From positions 248,001 through 312,000 of the forward strand of contig NC_018314.1 in the NCBI RefSeq assembly GCF_000234665.1: a stretch of DNA of 64,000 nucleotides, given 5' to 3'. Every line of letters begins with the position of its first letter. The first letter of the stretch is position 1. Shown piece after piece: positions 1-9,151 of the stretch. Source of the DNA: Leishmania mexicana MHOM/GT/2001/U1103 (Eukaryota; Euglenozoa; Kinetoplastea; Trypanosomatida; Trypanosomatidae). The notes beneath the pieces were generated by a model, which worked only from the letters and a program-made list of their open reading frames with translations, had not been told where the DNA came from and did no database searches. Position numbers and translations under genes: made by a program.

Positions 1-417
1 CCCGGTGCCGGGAAAGTAAACGACCAACGAGACTGACGTTCGTCCTGTGACGGATGATGACGTGTGGGGGAGCAAAGAAGGCGAGGAGAAGGAGAGGAGT
101 GGCAAAGACCGAAGTAGCGCGGCGTGCCCTTGAGGGCACTCGTCTGCTTCAGGGCAAAGGTGAGCGTGGGCACACTCCGGCGCACATGATGGTCATACGT
201 GCAGCGGCTACCGCCCCCCCCCCTCCCGATCGTGTACGGGGTTTCGTTTCCCTTTGCATGAGATCATGTGAAGATTTCTTTTCCTTCCTCTCGAAACGCG
301 ATAAGGTGCAACGTACTCCGTACCTGTGAGAAGACGTCGACAAAACCCCACCCAACACGCGGCAACACCTAGAAAGCACTCACCACCGCATCGCCCCCCC
401 CCACACACACACACTGC
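1..417. other. non-coding stretch at left edge (3' flank of first gene)
   Basis: No credible gene is visible here. It is the 3' flank (probably 3'UTR) of the minus-strand gene that ends at 418. It holds C-rich runs near 212-226 and 393-401 and a short CA run at 402-412. Short open frames exist on both strands but have no protein-like composition. Confidence 0.6.
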
Positions 418-1713
418 CTACGCGGAGGGCTCGGTGGGCACCACCGTTCCTCGCTGGTGCATGGGTGACGCGTACCGCGGGACGGGTTGGTGCACCGGCT
501 TCTGGATCTCGTCCGCCTCTAGCTGTGCCGCCAGGGGTGCCATCTGATCGCCGTGCTTGCGGCTTCCGCCGACGAACAGGCGCGAGTTCTTGGAGATGTC
601 GCGACTGTTGTAGTTGAAGCTGGACGCCGCGTGACCTCTGCTGTTCGCATAGCCACCGGCGTTCATGGTGCCGCGCGTAAAGCGTGCCGTCATGCAGATG
701 CTGCGCATCGTAATACCGAGCTTCCGAGGCTCCGACCACTCCACAGGGAACGGGTTCATGCCCGACTCGCCCAGCCGCTCCATCGAGAGGGGGAAGTCTT
801 GATCGCACAGCACGTCGTACACGTAATTCACGCCGCCCAGGTGCGAGAAAAAACTGCATCCAGGCTCTAGCTTGATGATCTGCCATGGCACCTTCTGAAT
901 CCGCTTCACCGCCTGCTGCGCCGCATTGTGGCCGTGCTCCGTGTCGCTGATAACAAACGTGCGCTGCCCCGCGAAGGCTATCACATCACTTAAGGGAGGA
1001 CTATCTGGCAGCATCTCGATCGGCTCCACACACAAGGCACGCGCCTGCTCGGCTGCCGCCTCCGATGGTGCAGTGGCGCCGGCCAAGCTCATCATGGACA
1101 CTTTGTTCGTACGCGACGTGCCGTACCCCATCAGTATGCCGTGAGTGGTTGAAATAAAGTCCCCGCCACTCGCACGACCACCCTTCACGTCCTGCAGCAC
1201 GTGGTTCACGTCACCAGTGGCACCCCAACCGCGCATGTACCGGATGGTTTCGCTAATCTCCTCTGACCGGTGCTCGCGCCCGTGCTTCGGCATCGGGATG
1301 ATCAGATCGTAGTGCTGGAAGAAGAGGTCGTTTGTGAAGAGGCACTCATAGTAGGGGCAGCTCTTCATCTCATAGAACCGCTCAATCAGCTGTGATTGCC
1401 GCAGCACCTCGAAAAAGTTCTGGACTTGACGAACAAAGAGCTCCGTGTCCACCTCCTCGCCGGACGGGGAGTGCGTCGGGATCGTCTGCGTTGGCGGAAG
1501 CCTATAGAGCACATTTGTGTAGCGCCTCGCGGCGGTGTGCAACACCGAGTGGCGACTGCCTCCGCGGGTGGAGACGTCGACAAGTGACTTAGAGAGTGCC
1601 AACGCAGTCGATGATCGAAGCGCCGTGGACAGCGACACACTCAGCGCGAGAGACTGTGCCGGGCCCCCAGTAGTCGACGCACTGCAGGCAACCACAAGGA
1701 GGCTACGAGGCAT
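418..1713 (-). CDS. pentein-fold, DDAH/amidinotransferase-like protein, probably mitochondrial
   Basis: A 431-residue protein. The first ~65 residues are rich in Ser, Ala and Arg and nearly free of acidic residues, like a mitochondrial presequence. Three segments resemble the guanidino-modifying pentein superfamily (dimethylarginine dimethylaminohydrolase, arginine deiminase, amidinotransferase). These are an F-T-N-D segment followed by an H-R-S-E-E stretch (about 126-152), a GGD...MGYGTSRTN segment (183-203) matching the family's GGD...G.S.RTN region, and a His in a FFSHLGG context (His291) where the catalytic His is expected. Cys340 (SICMT) is a candidate nucleophile. The last ~80 residues are basic and low in complexity. 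The fold assignment is inferred from motif order; catalytic activity is not established. A minus-strand polypyrimidine tract at about 1903-1933 lies upstream of the ATG. It could instead be a non-enzymatic mitochondrial factor that kept the fold. Confidence 0.6.
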   Translation of the reverse strand: MPRSLLVVACSASTTGGPAQSLALSVSLSTALRSSTALALSKSLVDVSTRGGSRHSVLHTAARRYTNVLYRLPPTQTIPTHSPSGEEVDTELFVRQVQNFFEVLRQSQLIERFYEMKSCPYYECLFTNDLFFQHYDLIIPMPKHGREHRSEEISETIRYMRGWGATGDVNHVLQDVKGGRASGGDFISTTHGILMGYGTSRTNKVSMMSLAGATAPSEAAAEQARALCVEPIEMLPDSPPLSDVIAFAGQRTFVISDTEHGHNAAQQAVKRIQKVPWQIIKLEPGCSFFSHLGGVNYVYDVLCDQDFPLSMERLGESGMNPFPVEWSEPRKLGITMRSICMTARFTRGTMNAGGYANSRGHAASSFNYNSRDISKNSRLFVGGSRKHGDQMAPLAAQLEADEIQKPVHQPVPRYASPMHQRGTVVPTEPSA

Positions 1714-2314
1714 TGGGAGGGAAAGTACCGCAACACAGGATCCGCGTGCCCCGTCCTACCCAAGCTCCTTTTTAGCTCTCTGCGATCAGTCTCATGCATG
1801 CACGCCCGTGCGCAGCTCGAGAGTAGAGCACCAGCACCGGTTGAAAAGAAAGCAAACAAAGAATGGGAGAGTCTGGAAGATCGCTTCACCACACACGCGC
1901 GCAGAAGAGGGAAAAATAGAAAGCGAGGAGAGATGCGCCACAGAGTGCCACATCTGCATACACCCCCTCCCCCCATGGCACGACGATAGCGTGCTTGCAC
2001 CCCCGCGTATGCCCGACGAAGCAGGCATGGATCCCGGTGTGCGTGTCACAAGAACGCTGCACAGTATCAGGGAGTTGCGCTGCGTGCAGCCTTTCCTTCT
2101 CGTGGTTTGAAGCGGTGCGCGGAGACGCTGCTGTTCTACCAGCACCCCACACGGCGAGTGCAGCAGGCATGGTGAGCATGAGAATACAAAGGAGAACAAC
2201 AAGAAAACACGTTCGGTCCCTGCGCGCTTGCGCCAGGAACCAGACAAGGGACACTGCTCGAAATGGCGCACCACTCGACGAGGGGAGATGCGCCTCCAAC
2301 GTCGTAATCCACGA
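1714..2314. other. intergenic region between pentein-like gene and first oxidoreductase
   Basis: About 600 bases with no supported gene. It contains the polypyrimidine tract described separately and presumably the 3'UTR of the oxidoreductase that ends at 2315. Open frames here are shadows or low complexity. Confidence 0.55.
1903..1933 (-). promoter_or_regulatory. polypyrimidine tract, candidate trans-splicing signal
   Basis: The plus strand is almost pure purine here, so the transcribed minus strand carries a pyrimidine tract about 190 bases upstream of the start codon at 1713. Trypanosomatid spliced-leader addition uses the first suitable AG downstream of such a tract. The exact acceptor is not resolved. 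Confidence 0.4.
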
Positions 2315-3430
2315 TCACGGTGATGACACCTGCACAATGAGCTTCTTGTGGTTCACGCTCCCGGTAGCTGAGCGGTCAAGCGCCTTGGCGGCTTCGGCAA
2401 ACGGAAGAACCTCCACGTCCAGGCGAAAAGCACCGCTCTGGTAGAGTTTTGTCACTTGCTCGCCAATGTATCGCAGCTGTGGCCGCGTCAGCGGATGGTC
2501 ATGTAGACCGTTCAGGAAGACGTAGTGCACCGACAGCTGACGACGGAGCAGCACACCGGTTTTGGGAATCAGAACGCCAGACAGCAGACAGACGGCGCCG
2601 CCAAAACGAAGAGCGTCAGTGAAACTCTCCGCATCCTGGGTGTTGGTCACGGCGAGGTAGTAATCCACCCCATATCCCTCTGTAGCGTCCAGAATCTGAT
2701 CTATCATCTCGATGCCGTCGTGGTAGTTCAGCACATGATCCGCGCCGATGCTCCGCACATAGTCTGCGTTGCTCGGAGAGCACGATGCAAACACGTAGAG
2801 CCCCATGTGGTGCGCCAGCTGCACAGCGGAGCTGCCCACTGCCCCAGACCCACCGTCGACGAAGATGCTGCGCCCCGGCTCGATGCGCAGCTTGTCGAAG
2901 AGGGCAACGTATGCTGTCCACGTGGCGCACGGAATGGCCGCGGCTTCCTCATATGAGAACGGTCTCGCCCCATCACCCGGGATGGGCACCGCCACGGACT
3001 CCTCCATCACGGCGTACTCGCACAGGGAGCCGCCGTGCGCGTTCGTCAGGCTCGAGTGGAACATGACCCGGTCCCCAGTCCTGAGCCCCGTCACCTTCTC
3101 GCCGACACTCTCCACTTCACCAGCGCCGTCGACGCCGACCACATACGGGTATGGGTAGTTCGGCGGTTTGTGGTGCATCCCTTTGAGCACCTTAAGATCG
3201 CTCCCTGGAACACCAGGGCCAGAGCCGGAGGCGGGGAACATGCCTCGCTTCCAGTCGATTGGGTTGATACTGGCTGCGTATACCTTTACGCGGATCTGTG
3301 TAGGGGCCGGCGCCGCCACCACCACGTCCGACAGCTTCACCGCGTCTGTCGACCACTGCAAGGCTGGCTTCTCGACAGACCACCCCTTGCACTTCACCGG
3401 TGCCACTTGTTTGCCCGCATGCCCGCTCAT
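2315..3430 (-). CDS. medium-chain dehydrogenase/reductase, quinone oxidoreductase-like
   Basis: A 371-residue protein of the zinc-free MDR family (quinone oxidoreductase/crotonase-reductase type), expected to use NADPH to reduce quinones or enals. The GroES-like N-terminal domain shows IRVKVYAASINPIDWKRG (about 46-63) and PYVVGVDGAGEVESVG (about 95-110). The nucleotide-binding motif is GGSGAVGS (193-200), the usual AxxGxxG variant of this family. The four-Cys structural zinc site is absent, as in quinone reductases. Length is normal for the family. The start is the ATG at 3428-3430. It is a diverged tandem paralogue of the gene at 4261-5697: both share an RRQLSVHYVFL segment near the C-terminus. 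No targeting signal is evident, so it is probably cytosolic. The physiological substrate is unknown. Confidence 0.85.
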   Translation of the reverse strand: MSGHAGKQVAPVKCKGWSVEKPALQWSTDAVKLSDVVVAAPAPTQIRVKVYAASINPIDWKRGMFPASGSGPGVPGSDLKVLKGMHHKPPNYPYPYVVGVDGAGEVESVGEKVTGLRTGDRVMFHSSLTNAHGGSLCEYAVMEESVAVPIPGDGARPFSYEEAAAIPCATWTAYVALFDKLRIEPGRSIFVDGGSGAVGSSAVQLAHHMGLYVFASCSPSNADYVRSIGADHVLNYHDGIEMIDQILDATEGYGVDYYLAVTNTQDAESFTDALRFGGAVCLLSGVLIPKTGVLLRRQLSVHYVFLNGLHDHPLTRPQLRYIGEQVTKLYQSGAFRLDVEVLPFAEAAKALDRSATGSVNHKKLIVQVSSP

Positions 3431-4260
3431 CTTGTGATGATATCGCCGGTTTGTTGGTTTTTAGGGCGGAGGGAGTTGTGTGTGGTGAGCTACACGGTCT
3501 TGTATTTTTCCCCGTTCACCAGATGGCAACCACAACTGTGCTGCGGTGAAGGCACTGCTGACACTAACTCGAGAAGCCACGCACAGAAAAAAAAAGAAAC
3601 AGGCGCTGTAGAGACACGGTTTGCGTGCTCTCTCCCTTGATCACCTCACTTCGGGGGAGGAGTAGCATGAGGGAGAAGAGAAAGTGGCAGGAGAAAGAGA
3701 GGCGTCGATGTGGGGGTGCTCATGCAGACACCGAGGGCGGGTAACAAGTAGGATGGGTGGACGACAAGTGCTCGAACGAAGGGTGCTCCTTTCATCGGCT
3801 TCTCAGTGTAGGGTCCGTCCCAGAACCGTTCGCATGGAATGGCGCTCGGTCTCCCCTTTCTCCCAGCGCCACCAGCACCACCAAGAAGCAAAATGTTTCC
3901 AATACGCAGCCATCCAAACGATGGCTGGGGCTCCATCCCGAAAAGAGAACAGACTGCGTCGTCACAACGGCAACTCGATGGAGCCCCAGCCATCGTTTGG
4001 ATGTAGAGGTGTCAGTGCAACACAACAACACAGAAAGCAAGAAAGGGCCAGGAAGTACACCACTACGAGGAAAGTCCTCCCTTACTCCCCCACACCACAC
4101 ACCACATCCCGCACTCACAGCAAGGAAGATGGAAAGAAACAAGGAGAGACACACAGTACTGCGCGCGCACCTCCACAGACGTGCCGCCACATCGGCCATG
4201 GACCCCGACCCTGCGCTTTCGCGTCGCAGTGAGGAGGTAAAATGAGATAAAGTCGTAACT
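3431..4260. other. intergenic region between the two oxidoreductase paralogues
   Basis: About 830 bases without a gene. It holds an A-rich purine run at 3585-3603 (minus-strand polypyrimidine tract for the gene at 2315-3430), a second purine-rich run at about 3668-3704, and the perfect 27-bp inverted repeat at 3911-4003. Confidence 0.6.
3911..4003. repeat. perfect 27-bp inverted repeat with 39-nt loop
   Basis: The left arm 3911-3937 (begins CATCCAAACGATGGCTGG) is the exact reverse complement of the right arm 3977-4003 (ends CCATCGTTTGGATG), 27 of 27 bases. The loop is 3938-3976. In RNA from either strand this forms a long stable hairpin. It lies between two paralogous oxidoreductase genes in the predicted 3'UTR/intergenic RNA of the upstream gene. 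Confidence 0.9.
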
Positions 4261-5697
4261 CTACCCCGCTTCCCTCGATGCCGCCTCAGAGGCTGCCGTG
4301 ACCGCTGCTGCGCCGGCGGCCATTTGTGTCTCCTCTAGCTGATATTGACGCTGAGCCTTTTCGTACAGCTGAACATGTCGGCGGCGCAGGCGCTCTTCCT
4401 TGTCCTCGCTCATGTGGAAGTTGGTCAGCACGATCTTGCCGCGCCCGTGGCCTGACGCCACCACGTTCAGCGCATCCACTGCTTGAACAAATGGCACCTG
4501 CTCTGCGTTCACGCTAAAGGCACCTTGAATGTAGAGCTGCATGACCAATTCACCCAACGGCTGCAGCTGCATCCGTGCCAGCGGGTCTTGATGTTGCATG
4601 CCAAGGAATACATAGTGCACCGACAGCTGTCGGCGAAACACCATGTCACTTCTCGGAGGGACCAAACCCTTCAAAACGCAGAGCGCGCCGCCGAATCGCA
4701 CCGTCTCGGAGTGCACCTCTGCTATAGACGCGCCAGCGCACTCGAGCAGGTAGTCCACCCCGTAGTTGTCTGTGTACGACAGAATCTCCTTCACGACATC
4801 CACGCGGGTATAGTCTATGACGTAGTCCGCGCCAAGGCTTTCGACGTAGCGCACTTTCGGGGTCGAGCAGCTTGCAATCACATAAAGCCCGAAGTAGTGA
4901 GCGAGTTGCACCGCCACCGAGCCGACGCCGCCTGAGGCGCCGCTAATGAAGATGGTCCGCTGCGTCTCTACCCTCAGCTTGTCGAAGAGCGCGATATACG
5001 CTGCGGCGGCAGCGGTCGGCAACGACGCCGCCTCTACAAAGTCGATGAGGCGGCCGGGCACCAGCCCCCCGGTAGAGGGTGATGGTGCGCATACCACCTC
5101 CGGCAGCTTCCACAGAATGTCACTATCCACCACGGCATACTGGCAAAAGGTGCCGCCGCTTCCCTGCGTGAAATCAGCCAAGAAGGCAACACGGTCACCC
5201 ACTCGGATGTCCCTGGCGTTGGCAGAAGTCCGTGTCCCTTCAGAGCCATCTCTCTCCCCGCTTTCGGCAGCAGCCCACCCGACGCTCTCCACGACACCAG
5301 CGCCCTCGATGCCGACTACGTACGGAAACTTAAACATGGGCTTCAGGTGACGACTCGCGCGGCGGCTTTTGCTGCTGGTGTCAACTTCAGAGGATCTGGG
5401 CAGCACAGAGGTGCGATGGGCATCAGTGGGGTTGACGCCAGCAGCGTAGATTTTCACGCGCACCTGGGACGCCTGCGGGACCGGAATCTCAATGACAGGC
5501 GAGTACACCACATTTTCCGGGGACCACGAGGAGTTGCCGTGTGGTGCTATCCATCCAGCGCACAAAATCGGCTTTCCAGATGTCTGGGAAAAGTCCAGGT
5601 TCGAAGGCTTTAGAGATGGAACGGGGACATCAGGGAGGATGTAGAAGGGCGGAGACACTGGCACCGAGCTCATGCTCACCGAGTTCTTGTTCCCCAT
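4261..5697 (-). CDS. medium-chain dehydrogenase/reductase with N-myristoylation-type start
   Basis: A 478-residue MDR-family oxidoreductase, paralogous to the gene at 2315-3430. I place the start at the ATG 5695-5697, giving an N-terminus MGNKNSVS: Gly2 and Ser6 fit an N-myristoyltransferase substrate. The open frame runs upstream to 5970, but that part is only a translated GGGGAGGCAG tandem repeat (Pro/Leu/Cys-rich), which more likely acts as the polypyrimidine tract. The GroES-like domain has VRVKIYAAGVNPTDAHR (about 79-95) and PYVVGIEGAGVVESVG (about 115-130); the dinucleotide motif is SGASGGVGS (252-260). Insertions of about 25 and 15 residues and a charged C-terminal tail (after about 430, EERLRRRHVQLYEKAQRQ) distinguish it from the paralogue. 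If myristoylated, it would be tethered to a membrane such as the flagellar or plasma membrane. The substrate is unknown. Confidence 0.82.
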   Translation of the reverse strand: MGNKNSVSMSSVPVSPPFYILPDVPVPSLKPSNLDFSQTSGKPILCAGWIAPHGNSSWSPENVVYSPVIEIPVPQASQVRVKIYAAGVNPTDAHRTSVLPRSSEVDTSSKSRRASRHLKPMFKFPYVVGIEGAGVVESVGWAAAESGERDGSEGTRTSANARDIRVGDRVAFLADFTQGSGGTFCQYAVVDSDILWKLPEVVCAPSPSTGGLVPGRLIDFVEAASLPTAAAAAYIALFDKLRVETQRTIFISGASGGVGSVAVQLAHYFGLYVIASCSTPKVRYVESLGADYVIDYTRVDVVKEILSYTDNYGVDYLLECAGASIAEVHSETVRFGGALCVLKGLVPPRSDMVFRRQLSVHYVFLGMQHQDPLARMQLQPLGELVMQLYIQGAFSVNAEQVPFVQAVDALNVVASGHGRGKIVLTNFHMSEDKEERLRRRHVQLYEKAQRQYQLEETQMAAGAAAVTAASEAASREAG

Positions 5698-6850
5698 GAT
5701 GTACCGTCGAACACCGTCGTACACCCGTCTATGCGCGCGCAGACAGCTGTGTGGTAACAAAACTATGGGGCAAGGCAACAAAATAAATGCAAAGGTGGCA
5801 GCCTCCGTAGGGAGACGCGAGACAGCCGTGGGGAAAGAGGGGAGGGGAGGCAGGAGGCAGGGGGAGGCAGGGGGAGGCAGGGGGAGGCAGGGGGAGGCAG
5901 GGGGAGGCAGGGGGAGGCAGGGGGAGGCAGGGGGACGTAGCACAACGCCAAACCCGGAAAAAAAAACCACTCACACGGAAAACAAAAGGAAAGCGAAATC
6001 GATATGCTTTAGCGCTTGCTGCTTCTGTGCGCTTCTTGTGTGTGCGTCCGTGTGTGTTGCTTCTTCGTTGATGGTTTCGTTGTCCGTACTGCTTAGCGTG
6101 TGCAGAAGGATGGAAAGAGTGGGGCAGCACTTCTGCAGCAGAAGCCGACAAGAACATGAACAGGGGGGGACAAGAGGAAGAGGATGAGCCCTGTGGCCCT
6201 GAGCGAGAGAGAGAAAAGGGGGATCACCCTGTGCGTGGCGTGGATGTGTTTGCAGTGTTGATATGTGAAGCATGACACCAACGAGAGAGAGGAGAGAATA
6301 CACCAGCAGCAACAGGGACAGTATCGATGCGCAGTGAAGGTCTGAAGAAGCGCAGACGTTTCTGTGCTCCGCATCAGCAGTGCAGTGCGACAACCCGTTC
6401 CAGGGGAGAGAAGCATCGCCTCACCGTGGAAACATGATGATGCTCCTCTGAAAGAGAGCTGTTCTGCGTCGTTGCAGCTGCGAAAAAACGAGGAGGAGGG
6501 GGTTTCCCGATCGTACGCCAATATGAGCGCTTCCAACGTGCGCACACATGCGAGTATTTTCCCCCGTTTGTGTGTATGTGTCCGTCTGTCTGTCTGTGTG
6601 TGTGTGTGTGTGTTGAGAGCCTCTTCTATGAGCCAAAATACACGGCAGGAAACCCACAACGTCTGCGAGGGCAGTCCTCCCCACACAGGACACCAGGAGA
6701 CCGTATCACCAGGACTGTTCAAGGCAGGGACCTGGCAAAGACAAAAGTGCAACACGGCTTCCCCATCAGCCATTGGGCATGTCACGCGAGAGTGGCTCGC
6801 ATGCGCCTGCTACGCTGTGGCCGCCGTCACAGGTGACTTCTCCTCTTCAC
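5698..6850. other. intergenic region with 10-bp tandem repeat and TG microsatellite
   Basis: About 1.15 kb without a supported gene. It holds the GGGGAGGCAG array, a (TG)n run near 6596-6613, and the presumed 3'UTR of the CAF-1-like gene. Long open frames on the minus strand here (for example 6093-6785) have a His/Thr/Cys-rich, microsatellite-derived composition and are not called. Confidence 0.55.
5851..5940. repeat. tandem repeat of GGGGAGGCAG (10-bp unit)
   Basis: Seven exact head-to-tail copies span 5861-5930, with degenerate copies on each side (5851-5860 and 5931-5940). On the minus strand the unit is CTGCCTCCCC, a pyrimidine-rich array about 150-240 bases upstream of the MGNKNS start codon. 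It is a likely spliced-leader acceptor polypyrimidine tract and a probable length polymorphism. Confidence 0.9.
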
Positions 6851-9151
6851 TCAATCGCTGGTAGCAGTGGTGGCGCCGTCGTTTTGATCCTCCGCCTGTT
6901 CGTCCTCGCGGGGCCGCTTCGCCATCCTGACGGAGGTCGAAGCGCTTTCTTTCGGCAAAAGCTTCGTGAGAGTAATATGCGTTGCATTAGGGATCCAAGG
7001 CTCCACCTTCGCCTCGCCCGAACTAGACGGCGACAGCTTTGGGTGCCCCGCCTCTTCGACAGTCTCCGACGGTGTCACAGGCGCCGGCGCAGTCCCATCG
7101 CTGACCTCGCTTGCCTTGGCAGAAGCATCATCAGCGATCTCAGCAACACGTTCAACAGTGGCCTCCGCGACGTCATCGATATCGGTGTCATCATCCGCAT
7201 CCTCGTTCTCGTCTCTGTTTCTGCCCTCCCCATCGCCTGCCACGACACCTGTGCCTCCGCCTCCCGGTAACTTCGGCTTCTTCGAGGAGGAAACGCGTGC
7301 AAAGAGTCGCTCATCAGTCGGAGACCATGCCTCACCCCGCCGAACGAGCGAACGGTGACGACGCTCGTAAAAGCGCCTGATCGTACGCTCAATCTCGGCT
7401 CTTGCGACCCCGACGCATAGCTGCTGCTGCTTGAAGGCAGCGAGTATCATCTTCGTCGAGACTTTGCTGTTCGAGGCGATGATGGTGTGCAGCGCCTTGA
7501 CCTCCGTGTCTGTCATTTCGCGTCGGTTCTTCAGCGCGGCCTCCATCAAGGCACGCTGCCGCTTTGCCTCCATCTCCTCTGCGCTCAGGCCCTCGTCGTC
7601 ACTTGCGGGGATGCCAGTACCCCCGCTTGTGAACGTGCTCAGCTCATTCTCCAAGAGTTTAGAGAAGTACGCCGCGTTCAGAGGGACAAAGCGCTCCAGC
7701 TCGTCGAAGCCTCGAAGTGGGTGTTCATCGGTAGGAATGCCGACAAACGGCCCACTGTAGGACGGCACAAGCTTGCTCTTGTTGCGCAGCCGATGCAGGC
7801 GACGCTGTCGCGCCTCCATAATCTTGCGCTGGGTTTCGCAGTCGGAGTCGGAGTCGGAGTCGTCGATGAACTCTAAGTCGCTGCTGTCGAGAGAGTCCAA
7901 TCCGGAGTCCTTGTCCGAGTCGCTCGAAGAGGAGGCGGCGATATCCTCATCGCCCTCCATGACGTCCCAGTCATCCCCCGAGTCGTACTCGTAATCGATG
8001 TTCGACAAGCGAGGAATGCCGCGTCGCAGCGGAAACCGGCCCATCTGCAGCAGCTCCGCCTCGTTCAAGTTACCCTCCTGTAGATGGTTGTAGGTGCCGA
8101 AGTAGGGCGGGCGAGACTGGCATGGGTCATACCCGATGGCGAAGAAACCAACAAACACAACCTCGTTGTCAAAAGACGCGTATGGGTCGGAAACGGCCGC
8201 GTGGAAAGCGCACCCGCACTGGCGCAGGAGGTCGCGCACTGGCACCTCCTGCCCGTTGGAAGCCTCAATCATGGCGTTGAAGTCGCGCACGCACACCCTC
8301 GCCCTCGAAGGCGCGCCTTCATCGCAGTACATGGGCGGGTGCAGCAGAGAGGACTCTTCGTCCACCATGTGACTCCTGGTCTTCCCTGGGTCTCGCCGCG
8401 CGCCGCCGTTCATCGCGTGAGAAGAGAGGTTCACTACCGAGGTCTCCTCCTCATTGTGCGAAATTGTGTCCTCCGGCCTCATCCAAAACTGCAGCGCAGC
8501 AGGAGCAACTCGCTTGTCTTGGACAAACGGAGAGAATAACCTGTTCTTGTTGCTCTCCGCTTTGACAGTGCTGCTCAGGAAGCCGAAAAGAGTGAGGCTA
8601 TTAGGGGCCTCCTTCGGGACTTTAAGAGCCGCCTTCTCTGCCTCACGCGCTTTGTTTCTCGCGTCCCTCTCGGCCTCCCTCTCGGCCTTTCGTGCCTCAC
8701 GCTCCGTGTCCTTCAAGATGCGACGACTCTCCTTTTCCTCATCGCAAATGACTTTGCGCGCGTCAAGCTCTGACTTAATTAAGGCCGCCTCCTCTTCCTT
8801 CATCCTCCGACGCGCCTCCTTCTCCGCCTCCCGCTCAGCCCTACGGGCATCGCGAGCCTTTTTCTTCGCCTCAGGTGAGAGCAAGTGTCCCAAGGAGGCA
8901 AGTGGCATGTCATTCTCCTCGTCTGCCCATGACTCGGTAAGGAGCTCGGTGCTTTGTCCTCCATTTTCCGCCAGCTGCTGCGTTTCAGGGTCTGGAGAGC
9001 TGTGGCAAGCCTCTGAGTTGCTGCTTGTAGGTACGTGACTATTGCTCGGCTGCTGTGGTGCCGCGTTTTTTTTGAGGCTTTGCAGCAGAGCCAGGGCCTC
9101 GTCGATACGGCTTGGGTCTATGTTTTTGAGCAATTCGGTGATCGTGTCCAT
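6851..9151 (-). CDS. chromatin assembly factor 1 large subunit (CAF-1 p150/CHAF1A-like)
   Basis: A 766-residue protein from the ATG at 9149-9151; an in-frame extension to 9370 encodes a non-conserved hydrophobic stretch and is not used. The order of parts is that of CAF-1 subunit A: a Lys/Glu/Arg-rich helix (about 95-178), a RPPYFGTY motif (347-354), the acidic DYEYDSGDDWDVMEGDED motif (386-403) followed by an Asp/Ser tract to about 438, and a C-terminal winged-helix-like segment (about 540-597). In other eukaryotes the KER region binds DNA, the acidic region binds H3-H4, and the complex deposits histones behind the replication fork through PCNA. A canonical PIP box is not obvious; hydrophobic segments near 185-193 and 217-225 are candidates. 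Possible minus-strand pyrimidine tracts lie at 9225-9252. Expected location is the nucleus. Confidence 0.8.
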   Translation of the reverse strand: MDTITELLKNIDPSRIDEALALLQSLKKNAAPQQPSNSHVPTSSNSEACHSSPDPETQQLAENGGQSTELLTESWADEENDMPLASLGHLLSPEAKKKARDARRAEREAEKEARRRMKEEEAALIKSELDARKVICDEEKESRRILKDTEREARKAEREAERDARNKAREAEKAALKVPKEAPNSLTLFGFLSSTVKAESNKNRLFSPFVQDKRVAPAALQFWMRPEDTISHNEEETSVVNLSSHAMNGGARRDPGKTRSHMVDEESSLLHPPMYCDEGAPSRARVCVRDFNAMIEASNGQEVPVRDLLRQCGCAFHAAVSDPYASFDNEVVFVGFFAIGYDPCQSRPPYFGTYNHLQEGNLNEAELLQMGRFPLRRGIPRLSNIDYEYDSGDDWDVMEGDEDIAASSSSDSDKDSGLDSLDSSDLEFIDDSDSDSDCETQRKIMEARQRRLHRLRNKSKLVPSYSGPFVGIPTDEHPLRGFDELERFVPLNAAYFSKLLENELSTFTSGGTGIPASDDEGLSAEEMEAKRQRALMEAALKNRREMTDTEVKALHTIIASNSKVSTKMILAAFKQQQLCVGVARAEIERTIRRFYERRHRSLVRRGEAWSPTDERLFARVSSSKKPKLPGGGGTGVVAGDGEGRNRDENEDADDDTDIDDVAEATVERVAEIADDASAKASEVSDGTAPAPVTPSETVEEAGHPKLSPSSSGEAKVEPWIPNATHITLTKLLPKESASTSVRMAKRPREDEQAEDQNDGATTATSD

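Noticed and set aside
5698..5970. N-terminal extension of the second oxidoreductase
   Set aside because: It encodes only the translated 10-bp repeat and a non-conserved hydrophobic stretch; the internal MGNKNS start gives a clean N-terminus and leaves the repeat as splice tract.
6093..6785. 230-codon minus-strand frame upstream of the second oxidoreductase
   Set aside because: It contains translated TG/CA repeats and no family motif; it is likely non-coding.
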